A DNA stretch of 28,794 nt. It comes from a virus. Each line of letters starts with the position of its first letter. Within the stretch, counting starts at the first letter, position 1. The DNA is taken from the IMG/VR virus record IMGVR_UViG_3300043540_000121, positions 1 through 28,794 of that record; one strand, given 5' to 3'. The notes under the pieces are model-generated. The model searched no databases. It was given only the letters and a program-made list of their open reading frames with translations, and was not told the DNA's origin. The position numbers and the translations under genes were made by a program. Shown piece after piece: positions 1 to 6,425 of this stretch.

Positions 1-219
1 ACAACCAGCGGTTCGGCGCGGGTCGAAATACCTGGAGGTATAAAACTCAACACACTTAATTCCCCTGGACTTTTGGTGAACAACAGCTTTGGGGTAGTGT
101 CCTCCGTCTCCACAGTAGCAACTGCTACGACGCCCACCAACTTCTCCGCTGCAAAATACATCACGATCAACTTTGCGGGCACGAACTATTACATTCCCGC
201 TAACACAGCTACATGGTGA
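1..219 (+). CDS. Tail fibre, C-terminal end (partial)
   Basis: Frame 1 is open from the first base to a TGA at 217-219, giving the last 72 residues of a protein whose start lies outside the window. The residues are rich in Ser, Thr, Ala and Asn. They end in a beta-rich stretch (AKYITINFAGTNYYIP) that resembles the C-terminal tips of phage tail fibre or tail needle proteins. The next gene encodes a signal-peptide protein and starts 7 bases after this stop. The fibre assignment rests on composition, the terminal motif and the neighbouring glycine-rich and lysis genes. No catalytic motif is visible. Confidence 0.6.
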   Translation, partial: TTSGSARVEIPGGIKLNTLNSPGLLVNNSFGVVSSVSTVATATTPTNFSAAKYITINFAGTNYYIPANTATW

Positions 220-226
220 TCTTAAC

Positions 227-676
227 ATGAAATATCTGATCTTTACCCTCGCACTCATCTCGACGCCCGCTCTCGCGGCGGACAATCTTTCCCTTTCGCT
301 GTCCGCCAATGAGGAGCAAGTGCTGGTAACAGCACTGCATCTGTTCGACGGGCGTCAGGTCGTCGTGCATGACGAGTTGGGTCACGACAAAGTCGTCTCG
401 GAACCCTACGACCTTGACAATCGGCTGCGTCGAACCATCGCCCACGACATCGTTGTGTTGAATGGATCACTGGATGAATTCCGGGCGGCCGCTAAGGGCA
501 TTCCCGCACAGAAGATAAACGACCTCGCCGATACGAAGGCCAAGATCGAACTCCTATCGCTCGATGTAGCTTATCTGAAGCTTGACGTAAATCCATACCC
601 GCCGAGCATGTTGGCGGCGCTCGCCCCTATCTGCCCGGCGTGTTTGGGTGGTGATTTTCCCGGCAAACCAAAATGA
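227..676 (+). CDS. Small secreted protein with C-terminal CPAC motif, unknown function
   Basis: This 149-residue protein starts at ATG 227, with a GGTGA ribosome-binding element 6 bases upstream. An upstream in-frame start at 173 would bury the signal peptide and is rejected. Residues 1-18 form a clear Sec signal peptide ending in ALA, just before ADN. The mature part is mixed polar and helical, with a coiled-coil-like stretch (residues about 95-120). Near the C-terminus is CPAC, the protein's only two cysteines, followed by a GDFPGKPK tail. I do not recognise the family. Its stop overlaps the ATG of a vestigial lysin start (ATGA at 673-676), suggesting that a lysin once followed directly. 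It probably acts in the periplasm or cell envelope. Confidence 0.7.
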   Translation: MKYLIFTLALISTPALAADNLSLSLSANEEQVLVTALHLFDGRQVVVHDELGHDKVVSEPYDLDNRLRRTIAHDIVVLNGSLDEFRAAAKGIPAQKINDLADTKAKIELLSLDVAYLKLDVNPYPPSMLAALAPICPACLGGDFPGKPK

Positions 677-717
677 CCTACGCCGGATTTGACCGCGCCG
701 ATATGCCGCCCTCTTAG
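673..717 (+). pseudogene. Remnant of an endolysin N-terminus
   Basis: An ATG overlapping the previous stop opens a 14-codon reading frame, MTYAGFDRADMPPS, ending in TAG. The intact DUF1906 lysin at 3925 begins MIYAGFDRADCPPLD, so 10 of the first 11 residues agree except at position 2, and PP follows at the same place. DNA similarity is also high, with differences mostly at third positions. This is best read as the cut-off 5' end of a lysin homologue left by recombination, not as a functional peptide. A 5-bp hairpin (706-710 with 717-721) spans its stop. Confidence 0.75.
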
Positions 718-783
718 GCGGTGGATAGATTGCTGTTGCCCATGTCAACGCGTTCCCGTGGAGTTGACGCAATGAGGAACTTA

Positions 784-1152
784 ATGAAACATAACCGGCT
801 TTTCGTCGTCGCTATCGCAATTGCGCTGCTGGGCGTTCCTGCAGCTGAGGGACAGGTGATTCCTGGTAGCAAGCTGGGACTTCCCTATATCTCCGCAGGC
901 GCGGGTCAAATGGCGCTAGCTGTCGGGACCAACACGACGCTGACGGTTCCGCCTGGCGCGACGCTTGCGGAAATCTGTGTCGAAACCGCCAACATCAGAT
1001 ACCGCGATGACGGAACAGCGGCGACGGCTTCGCTTGGTATTCCTGTCAGTGCTGGAACTTGCTTCGCCTATTCCGGGCCACTCGCGTCTATGTCCTTCAC
1101 GGCGCAGAGCGGTTCGCCGACGATTGATGTTTCCTACTATAAGGCGAACTGA
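784..1152 (+). CDS. Small secreted beta protein related to phage decoration/attachment domains
   Basis: The product is 122 residues. I chose ATG 784 because GAGGA lies 5 bases upstream; ATG 772 is the alternative. The N-terminus is a signal peptide (hydrophobic core FVVAIAIALLGVP, likely cut after AEG). The mature domain contains RYRDDGTAATASLGIPVSAG and FTAQSGSPTIDVSYYK. The arrangement VRWRDDGT...G..L..G......L....I.....A.L.V.YY is one I know from small phage virion-surface proteins, which normally lack a leader. Two cysteines are present. The leader is the odd part: it suggests export to the periplasm rather than cytoplasmic virion assembly. The next gene starts after a one-base gap. Confidence 0.7.
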   Translation: MKHNRLFVVAIAIALLGVPAAEGQVIPGSKLGLPYISAGAGQMALAVGTNTTLTVPPGATLAEICVETANIRYRDDGTAATASLGIPVSAGTCFAYSGPLASMSFTAQSGSPTIDVSYYKAN

Positions 1153-1153
1153 G

Positions 1154-2155
1154 ATGGATTGGCGCACAGCTTTTCTCGCAGGCGCCCTCGCGCTTGGGCT
1201 TTTGGGTCCGGCTCAATCGCAGACCGCGCCGCCGATTGGGCCGACGGGCGGCGGCGGCCCTTATACCAAGATCATAACCTTCACCGCCTCCGGCACGTAC
1301 ACGCCGACGCCGGGGATGGTGAAAGTGGATGCATATCTGATTGGCGGCGGCGGCGGCGGCGGCGGCGGGGCGCTGACGGCAAGCGGAACTGCTTGCAGCG
1401 GCGGGGGCGGCGGCGGCGGCGCGGCTCTGTCGTTTGGGAGTTTCCCCACCTCTGTCGTTGGATCGTCTCAAGTCGTCACGATTGGCGCGGGCGGAACTGC
1501 TGGTGCGGCCGCGACAGCCAGTTCGAGCGCCGGCGCCACGGGAGGTTTGGGCGGCAACACGACATTTGGTTCGTTGTTGACGGGGTTCGGCAGCGGCGGT
1601 GGCGTGGGCGGACAGATCAACGCCGCTAGCACCGGCGGCGGCGGCGGCTCAATCAACTCAGTCGTCGGAGGTTACAACTCGGTCCCCGGCTCCACCGGAG
1701 CCTCCGGCGGCTTTGGGAAGGTCGGGACGCCTAGCGGGGCCAGCGGAGCCGGTGGCGCTAATGGAGGCGCCGGCTTCGTCGGCGGCTTCGCGCTTGGCTG
1801 GGGTGCTGCTGGCGGTGGCTCCGGGGGCGGCATAGACGCATCCGGGAATGTCTATGCAGGTGGTAGTGGCGGCGTGATGATCACGTATACTGGCAATAGC
1901 TCAGGCCCTGCGGGAGGCGCTGCGGGGCAACCCGGCGGCGCTGGCGCATCCTTGGTCGTCAAAGGCCTGCCGCCTCTTACATTGTCGCAGGGCGGCGGCG
2001 GCGGCGGCGCTTCGCTTATCGCGGCCGGCGCCGGTGGCGCCGGCGGTCAACCCGGTTCTGGCGGCGGCGGCGGCGGCTGCGCTCAGAACGGTGGCGCGGC
2101 TGGCGCGGGCGGTGCAGGCGGCAACGGCTACGCGGTCCTTGTGGAGCACTTCTGA
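1154..2155 (+). CDS. Secreted glycine-rich repeat protein A (adhesin/fibre-tip type)
   Basis: The product is 333 residues. ATG 1154 lies one base after the previous stop and begins a plausible signal peptide (MDWRTAFLAGALALGLLGPAQSQ). An upstream in-frame start at 965 lies inside the preceding gene and is rejected. After the leader comes a short beta segment (KIITFTASGTYTPTPGMVKV), typical of the glycine-rich domain at phage fibre tips. A long region dominated by poly-Gly tracts separated by variable Ser/Ala/Thr loops follows, ending in NGYAVLVEHF. Cysteines occur only in SGTACSG and GGCAQNG. The family is known from fibre tips and T-even gp38-like adhesins, where loops between Gly tracts set receptor choice. 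The leader is unusual for a fibre. It is a paralogue of the gene at 2256. Confidence 0.75.
   Translation: MDWRTAFLAGALALGLLGPAQSQTAPPIGPTGGGGPYTKIITFTASGTYTPTPGMVKVDAYLIGGGGGGGGGALTASGTACSGGGGGGGAALSFGSFPTSVVGSSQVVTIGAGGTAGAAATASSSAGATGGLGGNTTFGSLLTGFGSGGGVGGQINAASTGGGGGSINSVVGGYNSVPGSTGASGGFGKVGTPSGASGAGGANGGAGFVGGFALGWGAAGGGSGGGIDASGNVYAGGSGGVMITYTGNSSGPAGGAAGQPGGAGASLVVKGLPPLTLSQGGGGGGASLIAAGAGGAGGQPGSGGGGGGCAQNGGAAGAGGAGGNGYAVLVEHF
1227..1314 (+). repeat. Direct repeat, copy 1 (5' arm of glycine-rich genes)
   Basis: These 88 bases are identical to 2341-2428. They encode the shared segment from PPIGPTGGGG to YTPTPG in the two glycine-rich paralogues. Near-identity continues for about 40 bases with a few substitutions, until the Gly tracts diverge. 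Such an arm would allow homologous exchange or deletion between the two genes. Confidence 0.9.
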
Positions 2156-2256
2156 TGTGGCACAAGTCCTGGACGGTCCCTGATTACGTGCCCACCGGCG
2201 ACGTTCATGCGATCTCGTCGGGCGTCTCGACGCCCATGACGTTAGGGGTAAACTGA
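2155..2256 (+). CDS. 33-residue coupled micro-ORF, unknown function
   Basis: The start codon shares one base with the stop of the glycine-rich gene before it (TGATG at 2153-2157), and its own stop shares one base with the next start (TGATG at 2254-2258). The product is MWHKSWTVPDYVPTGDVHAI followed by 13 more residues ending LGVN. It has no signal peptide or membrane segment and no family I recognise. Exact coupling on both sides is the main support for real translation. It could be a small fibre-associated factor, or simply a re-initiation relay between the two glycine-rich genes. Confidence 0.5.
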   Translation: MWHKSWTVPDYVPTGDVHAISSGVSTPMTLGVN

Positions 2257-3290
2257 TGCTTCCATCGCGCCGCTTCATTCTTGCGGCAACGGCTTCGCTG
2301 CTGGCGCTGGGCGTCATCGCCCGCGCTGATTATAGCGGGCCGCCGCCGATTGGGCCGACGGGCGGCGGCGGCCCTTATACCAAGATCATAACCTTCACCG
2401 CCTCCGGCACGTACACGCCGACGCCGGGAATGGTGAAGGTGGATGTGTATCTGATTGGCGGCGGCGGTGGTGGCGGCGGCGGGGCGTTGCAGGCCGCGAG
2501 CGCCGCGTGTTCGGGGGGTTCTGGTGGAGGCGGGGGCGGTTACGTAACCCTTAGTCTAACCGCAGTGCAGATCGGCGCGTCGAAAACCATCACCATCGGC
2601 GCTGGAGGCACGGGCGGCGCGGCTGCAACCACAAGCGGCACGGCCGGCGCCACCGGCGGCGCTGGCGGGACCACATCTCTCGGCATTGCAGGACTTCCAT
2701 TCGCAGGTGGCGGCGGTGGCGGCGCTGGCGGTCAACTCGCTTCGTCATCGGGCGGGGGCGGCGGCGGCGGCTCTGGCGGCGGTTCGGCGTCCGGGTCATC
2801 TACGAGCGGAGGGTACGGCGGCACGGGCGGCGGCGGCTTTGGAGGATATGGGGCAGCGGGAACTGCTGGCGCCAGCGGGACGGGCGGCGGCGGTGGTGGC
2901 GGCGGCGGCGCTACCGGATCCTCATTTGCTGGCGGCAACGCCTATCAAGGCGGCCCTGGCGGCGGCTCTGGCGGCGGCATCACGGCGGCGAATGTTCCAC
3001 AAGCCGGCTTGGCAGGCGGTGCGCCCAGCTTCTGGACTTACCAAAACGCATCCGGTGGCGCGGCGGGCTCGCCCGGAAGCGCCGGCCTAGCGGCCCTCGG
3101 TATTCCGTTTGTCATGAATGGGTCGGGCGGCGGCGGCGGCGGCGCTTCGCTGACTACCGCAGGCAATGGCGGCAACGGCGGCGTTTACGGCGGCGGCGGG
3201 GGCGGCGGCGGCTGCGCTCAGAACGGCGGCACAGCGGGCGCGGGCGGTGCAGGCGGCAACGGCTACGCGATCCTTGTGGAGCACTTCTGA
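2256..3290 (+). CDS. Secreted glycine-rich repeat protein B (adhesin/fibre-tip type)
   Basis: The 344-residue product begins with a signal-peptide-like sequence (positive MLPSRR, then FILAATASLLALGVIA, cut near ARA/DYS). It shares with the gene at 1154 the segment PPIGPTGGGG to GMVKVD, the two cysteine contexts (AACSGG and GGCAQNGG) and the end GNGYAILVEHF. The central Gly-tract and loop sequences differ in order and content. The product contains many runs of five or more Gly encoded by GGC repeats, so in-frame length change by slippage is plausible. The likely role is receptor binding or surface interaction. Whether it is attached to virions or exported is open because of the leader. Its stop overlaps the next start. 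Confidence 0.75.
   Translation: MLPSRRFILAATASLLALGVIARADYSGPPPIGPTGGGGPYTKIITFTASGTYTPTPGMVKVDVYLIGGGGGGGGGALQAASAACSGGSGGGGGGYVTLSLTAVQIGASKTITIGAGGTGGAAATTSGTAGATGGAGGTTSLGIAGLPFAGGGGGGAGGQLASSSGGGGGGGSGGGSASGSSTSGGYGGTGGGGFGGYGAAGTAGASGTGGGGGGGGGATGSSFAGGNAYQGGPGGGSGGGITAANVPQAGLAGGAPSFWTYQNASGGAAGSPGSAGLAALGIPFVMNGSGGGGGGASLTTAGNGGNGGVYGGGGGGGGCAQNGGTAGAGGAGGNGYAILVEHF
2341..2428 (+). repeat. Direct repeat, copy 2 (5' arm of glycine-rich genes)
   Basis: Identical to 1227-1314. A second conserved arm exists at the 3' ends of the two genes, around 2070-2157 and 3205-3292, with a handful of mismatches. The variable middles are therefore flanked by homology on both sides. Confidence 0.9.
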
Positions 3291-3700
3291 TGGCTACTGA
3301 ACGCTGCGCTCAAATCTTCAATGGCGTCGTTGAGAATATCATCGTCGCCGACCCCGCCACGTTCAAACCGAGCGATGGCTCGACCATCGTCGCCTCGCCC
3401 ACGGCCCAGATCGGCGACACTTACGCCAACGGCGTGTTCACCCATGTCGTCGCGCCCGTGGTCTATCAGACGACCGGCCTCAGCTTCCTGCAATTCATGG
3501 CGCTGTTCACGCCGACTGAGCAGGCGGCGATCGTCAATTCGACGGATACGCAGGTAAAGCTGTTCCTGACGATGGCGACTGGCGCGGGCGCTATCGACCT
3601 GACAAACCCGGAGGTCATGGCCGGCGTCAATTATCTGGCGTCGCTCAATTTGATCACTCCCGCGCGGGCCGCCGCCATTCTGTCGGGCGCGCCGGCATGA
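3290..3700 (+). CDS. Fibre-associated protein, possible fibre assembly/connector
   Basis: The product is 136 residues and its start overlaps the preceding stop (TGATG). The N-terminal half (CAQIFNGVVENIIVADPATF, then DGSTIVASP and IGDTYANGVF) is the 'records a value, then names it' beta pattern seen in small proteins downstream of phage tail fibres. The C-terminal half is helical (FLQFMALFTPTEQAAIVNST and NYLASLNLITPARAAAILSG) and resembles a small helical cap found in such proteins. No signal peptide is present, unlike its upstream neighbours. Position after the glycine-rich genes suggests a chaperone or accessory for fibre or adhesin assembly, but this is inference. Confidence 0.6.
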   Translation: MATERCAQIFNGVVENIIVADPATFKPSDGSTIVASPTAQIGDTYANGVFTHVVAPVVYQTTGLSFLQFMALFTPTEQAAIVNSTDTQVKLFLTMATGAGAIDLTNPEVMAGVNYLASLNLITPARAAAILSGAPA

Positions 3701-3909
3701 TCTCGCCTTGGGCCGTCTGGTTCGGCGTCGCCTTCGCGGCGTTCGCTTGCATCGAGGCTTACGCGATTGGCACGCATCGCATCCCGACGCTCTCGCGTAC
3801 GGTGTGGCGGTTACAGGCGCGATTCCCGATTGTCGGCTTTGTCATGGGCGTTCTTGTCGGCGGTCTGGCCGTGCATTTCCTCGGGCTGATCCCGGCCTGC
3901 AATCCGTAG
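3697..3909 (+). CDS. Two-helix small membrane protein, holin candidate
   Basis: The product is 70 residues. ATG 3697 overlaps the previous stop (ATGA). It has two hydrophobic segments, about residues 5-24 (WAVWFGVAFAAFACIEAYAI) and 44-65 (IVGFVMGVLVGGLAVHFLGL), joined by a basic loop (THRIPTLSRTVWRLQARF). Size, topology and the lysin 15 bases downstream fit a class II-type holin. A second candidate (4848) with the same topology lies after the lysin, so roles could be split between holin and antiholin. No specific family was recognised. Confidence 0.6.
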   Translation: MISPWAVWFGVAFAAFACIEAYAIGTHRIPTLSRTVWRLQARFPIVGFVMGVLVGGLAVHFLGLIPACNP

Positions 3910-3924
3910 CTAAGGGGTGACCGA

Positions 3925-4752
3925 ATGATCTACGCAGGATTTGATCGTGCTGACTGCCCGCCCCTCGATATGATGGCGCGGCTGCGGGCTGAGACGAACC
4001 TTGTGTTTTGCGGCTATTACCTTTCTGCGCCGTCGCAGTCTGGTGTGACGTGGCGGGGCCAGCGGGCGAAGTTGGTTGCGCAGGGCTGGGGGTTGTGCCC
4101 CTTATTCGTCGGCCAGCAAACCACGGAAGGCCCTGGCTCGCATAATCTGACCTCAACGCAAGGTGGGGCAGACGCAGTGCGAACGTGCGCGGAAATGCGA
4201 ACGGAAGGCTTCGCTCCGGGGTCGTGGGTTTATCTGGACGTTGAGAACGGGTTGCCGTTCGGCTATTCCCAGCGGGCCTACATCGCCGCGTGGATAGACG
4301 GAGTAGAAGCCGGAGGCTATCGCGCCGGCGTCTATTGTTCATTCGAGGCCGCGCCAATTGTGGCCTCGATGCGCCCCAAGGCTCGACTTTGGGTTTTCCA
4401 CGTCCCGCGCGTTACGCCGCATCGCTTGGATGGCACGCAATTTGCCGCGCCCGATCCGAGGCTGAGCGGGTTCGGCGGCGCGGCCATGTGGCAGAACACC
4501 GACTCCGCGCTTTTGACCGCGTTCGGCAACTTGCTGGTGGATTTGGATTCATCGCTGTTCGCCGACCCGAGCGCGCCAGAAGCGGCAGCGCAAGTGCCCG
4601 TAGCCACGACAACCCCCCCGGCCGACCCTGTGCGCGAGGCTGCGCTAGCGATGTGGGATGCGGTGACGGCGTTCCAGCGTGCGGCGGGACTTGTAGTGGA
4701 TGGCGATCCAGGGCCGATCACCTGCGCGGCTTACGAGAAGGCACTGAAATGA
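3925..4752 (+). CDS. Endolysin, DUF1906 glycoside-hydrolase-like with C-terminal peptidoglycan-binding segment
   Basis: The product is 275 residues, and AAGGGGTGA just upstream of ATG 3925 is a strong ribosome-binding site. The N-terminal 200 residues match the DUF1906 (Rv2525c-like, GH25-related) pattern: YAGFDRADCPP at residues 3-13, GYYLSAP, GLCPLFVGQQ, the acidic pair D105/E107 in YLDVENG, and a GYRAGVYCS strand. In this fold the acidic residues at the barrel mouth are the presumed catalytic site. After a Pro/Ala linker (about residues 220-235) comes a helical segment with FQRAAGLVVDGDPGPITCAA, which is a short PG_binding_1 motif. No signal peptide is present, so a holin is needed. Its N-terminus is duplicated as a relic at 673. 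Confidence 0.85.
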   Translation: MIYAGFDRADCPPLDMMARLRAETNLVFCGYYLSAPSQSGVTWRGQRAKLVAQGWGLCPLFVGQQTTEGPGSHNLTSTQGGADAVRTCAEMRTEGFAPGSWVYLDVENGLPFGYSQRAYIAAWIDGVEAGGYRAGVYCSFEAAPIVASMRPKARLWVFHVPRVTPHRLDGTQFAAPDPRLSGFGGAAMWQNTDSALLTAFGNLLVDLDSSLFADPSAPEAAAQVPVATTTPPADPVREAALAMWDAVTAFQRAAGLVVDGDPGPITCAAYEKALK

Positions 4753-4835
4753 GCGAGTTCCTGCGCATCGCTCTGAGGCTGGCCGGCACTTACATGGTTT
4801 GCTTTGTGGTAGCGTGGGCGGTGACGCCGAGGTAA
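4749..4835 (+). CDS. 28-residue single-span membrane peptide
   Basis: ATG 4749 overlaps the lysin stop (ATGA). The product has a basic amphipathic N-terminus (SEFLRIALRLAG), one membrane span (TYMVCFVVAWAV) and ends TPR. It lies between the lysin and a holin-like gene, and its stop is followed directly by the AGGAG site of the next gene. Small peptides in this position are common in lysis cassettes. Function is unknown; it could modulate the holin. Confidence 0.55.
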   Translation: MSEFLRIALRLAGTYMVCFVVAWAVTPR

Positions 4836-4847
4836 TAGGAGAACCGA

Positions 4848-5138
4848 ATGGACCCAGCACTGAAAAGCATACTCACCAGCCTCATCGTCGCGGTGTGCGG
4901 CGGTGGTCTTGCCGCCATTGGAATCACTACCACGCAAGGTCAAACCACTGTGGCGCAGGCCATCGTAGGTGTAGCGGCGCTGATCGTCGGCGCGGTGGTG
5001 ACTTGGTGGAAGAGCCGTCAGCACACGCCGCAGGCCGCCATCGACGCCATTAACAAGCCTAACAATGGTCTCAAGGTCGTAACGGCCGATGTCCCCGCAC
5101 CCACTGTCACCGTGCCCCTGAAAGGAGACACCAAATGA
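4848..5138 (+). CDS. Holin-like membrane protein
   Basis: The product is 96 residues with AGGAG 7 bases before the start. It has two membrane segments, about residues 9-27 (LTSLIVAVCGGGLAAIGIT) and 36-53 (VAQAIVGVAALIVGAVVTW), joined by a short polar turn. A basic stretch (WKSRQH) and a polar C-terminal tail of about 40 residues (including AAIDAINKPNNGLKVV) follow. The topology and the cassette position fit a phage holin. The tail with PNNGLKVV is a motif I associate with holin-like proteins of alphaproteobacterial phages, but I cannot verify this here. The stop overlaps the start of the lipoprotein gene. Confidence 0.7.
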   Translation: MDPALKSILTSLIVAVCGGGLAAIGITTTQGQTTVAQAIVGVAALIVGAVVTWWKSRQHTPQAAIDAINKPNNGLKVVTADVPAPTVTVPLKGDTK

Positions 5139-5548
5139 AACTTGCATTTCTTGCCCCGCTCGTGCTGACCGGGGGGCTTGCGCTCTCGGGTTGCAACACC
5201 ATCAGCAACTTATACACCATCGCGTCTGGCAGCGCGAGCCCCAGTCAGGTGTACGTCGCCGCGAACGCCTTTGATGCGGTGGAGGGCACAGCAACGCAAT
5301 ATCTGCGCTTGCCGTTGTGCCCGCAGAGTCAGCCGGTTTGTCGGACCAAGACGACAAGCCAGGTGGTCTACAACAACGTCAAGACGGCGCGAGCGGCGCG
5401 GAATGCCCTCGAAGCTTACATGACGGCGAACCCCGGCGCTCCGGTGCCGGTGTCAAACTACAACATCCTGGTCACGGCATTGCAGACTCTCAATGCCCTG
5501 GTCGCGGCCAACGCGCCGATCCCTGTCCCGACGAACACCGGAGGCTGA
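5135..5548 (+). CDS. Lipoprotein of the lysis cassette
   Basis: The product is 137 residues. The N-terminus is a lipoprotein leader with lipobox LSGC at residues 17-20, and Asn at +2 favours outer-membrane sorting. The mature part is Ala-rich and helical, with two further cysteines (LCPQSQPVC) that could form a disulfide loop, and a Pro-rich end (APIPVPTN). Being an outer-membrane lipoprotein next to holin and lysin genes, it could serve as an outer spanin subunit. It is longer than most o-spanins, and similar lipoproteins of unknown role occur in phages. ATGA overlap with the preceding holin-like gene. Confidence 0.7.
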   Translation: MKLAFLAPLVLTGGLALSGCNTISNLYTIASGSASPSQVYVAANAFDAVEGTATQYLRLPLCPQSQPVCRTKTTSQVVYNNVKTARAARNALEAYMTANPGAPVPVSNYNILVTALQTLNALVAANAPIPVPTNTGG

Positions 5549-5551
5549 GCC

Positions 5552-5839
5552 ATGTTGAACACGATTGCCACTATCTTTGTCCAGTTTCTGACCAACCTCG
5601 TCCCGCTGGCGACGAACAACCAGATGGTCGAGTCGATCATCTCAGCCATGACGAGCCTCATCCCAGCGCTGGTCGGAGAACTATCGGCGCTCATTACGCC
5701 GATTAAGAACATCATCGCGGCCCTGCAAGCGGGGTCAACCCCGCTCACGGCGGCCCAAGTGGCAGCGTTGCAGGCCCTCGACGCGCAATGCGACGCGGCA
5801 CTGGACGCGGCGGCGAAGGACGACAACCTGACGCTCTGA
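5552..5839 (+). CDS. Hydrophobic helical small protein, unknown function
   Basis: The product is 95 residues and starts 3 bases after the lipoprotein stop. It is almost wholly helical, with amphipathic or hydrophobic segments (NTIATIFVQFLTNLVPLA and IPALVGELSALITPIKNIIA) that are marginal as membrane spans. An Ala-rich C-terminus carries a single Cys. No family was recognised. Position inside the lysis cassette suggests a membrane-associated accessory. Confidence 0.6.
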   Translation: MLNTIATIFVQFLTNLVPLATNNQMVESIISAMTSLIPALVGELSALITPIKNIIAALQAGSTPLTAAQVAALQALDAQCDAALDAAAKDDNLTL

Positions 5840-5840
5840 G

Positions 5841-6344
5841 ATGCGATACCCACATTGGGGAGAGTTTTTTCGGTCTCTGGCGCTGTCCTATGCTCCCGAG
5901 GCCGACACTCGGACGACGACGCAAGCGACGATTGAAGGTTCGCAGAGAATGTCAACGGAACCGGACGCAGGAAGTTGGCTTAGTCTGGGCGGGGTAGCCG
6001 TCGCCTTTGCGTCTATGGTTTCGGGGTGGTTGCTGAGGGGATTGACGTCCCTCGTGGCCGGGGGTAAGTCAGCCGGGGAGATGATGGCCTGGCGCAATGG
6101 TGTAGACAAAGTGCTGGACAGCATCCCGATCCAACTGCAGGCCATAGAAGCTAAGTTTGATCTCAAACTGCAGGCGATGGAAGCCCACAACCGCGACATG
6201 GACCACTTCCTACGGGACGCCGCCCCGCGTACCGAAATGAACGAGGCGTTTCGTCAGATGCGGGAGGAAAACCGCGCGTCTTTTGCTGAAATAAAAGACC
6301 AACTTCGCGATATGAGATCCCTTGGCCATGACCGCCTTAAATAA
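5841..6344 (+). CDS. Membrane-anchored coiled-coil protein, inner-spanin-like topology
   Basis: From ATG 5841 the product is 167 residues. ATG 5949 (MSTEPDAGSW...) would give 131 residues and may be the true start, since the first 36 residues carry no recognisable feature and neither site has a strong Shine-Dalgarno. A membrane span lies at about residues 45-67 of the long form (LSLGGVAVAFASMVSGWLL). The remaining C-terminal part is a charged helical or coiled-coil region (QLQAIEAKFDLKLQAMEAHN and later REENRASFAEIKDQLRDM). One N-terminal span plus a long coiled coil is the layout of inner spanins, and a lipoprotein lies two genes upstream. Orientation across the membrane cannot be shown. Confidence 0.65.
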   Translation: MRYPHWGEFFRSLALSYAPEADTRTTTQATIEGSQRMSTEPDAGSWLSLGGVAVAFASMVSGWLLRGLTSLVAGGKSAGEMMAWRNGVDKVLDSIPIQLQAIEAKFDLKLQAMEAHNRDMDHFLRDAAPRTEMNEAFRQMREENRASFAEIKDQLRDMRSLGHDRLK

Positions 6345-6360
6345 ATCTGCCCGAGCCCTG

Positions 6361-6389
6361 TCAAACCCCTTTATTTGCTTTGGGTTTGA
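6361..6389. other. Stem-loop between lysis cassette and head genes
   Basis: TCAAACCC (6361-6368) pairs perfectly with GGGTTTGA (6382-6389) around a 13-base pyrimidine-rich loop. It sits in the 81-base gap after the last lysis gene. No U-tract follows, so a classical intrinsic terminator is unlikely. It may be an operator, an RNA processing site or a factor-assisted terminator. Confidence 0.45.
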
Positions 6390-6425
6390 AACTAAGCTAG
6401 CGGGTCAGTCAGTGGAGCTGATGTC

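Noticed and set aside
706-721. Hairpin CCGCC/GGCGG as an intrinsic terminator
   Set aside because: Only 5 bp and no following U-tract. It more likely arises from local GC content around the lysin relic.
1261-2938. Minus-strand Pro-rich frames opposite the glycine-rich genes
   Set aside because: GGC Gly codons read as GCC/CCG on the other strand and give poly-Pro or poly-Ala by necessity.
1343-3230. GGC tandem runs as a CRISPR or regulatory repeat array
   Set aside because: They are codon runs inside open glycine-rich genes, without regular spacers.
4290-4748. Upstream part of a 181-codon plus-strand frame overlapping the lysin
   Set aside because: It is Arg-rich shadow sequence inside the lysin. 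Only its last 28 codons (4749-4835) are supported as a separate small gene.
6382-6425. Sigma70-like promoter before the gene at 6426 (TTGAAA present)
   Set aside because: No acceptable -10 element at the right spacing. The host's promoter rules are also unknown.
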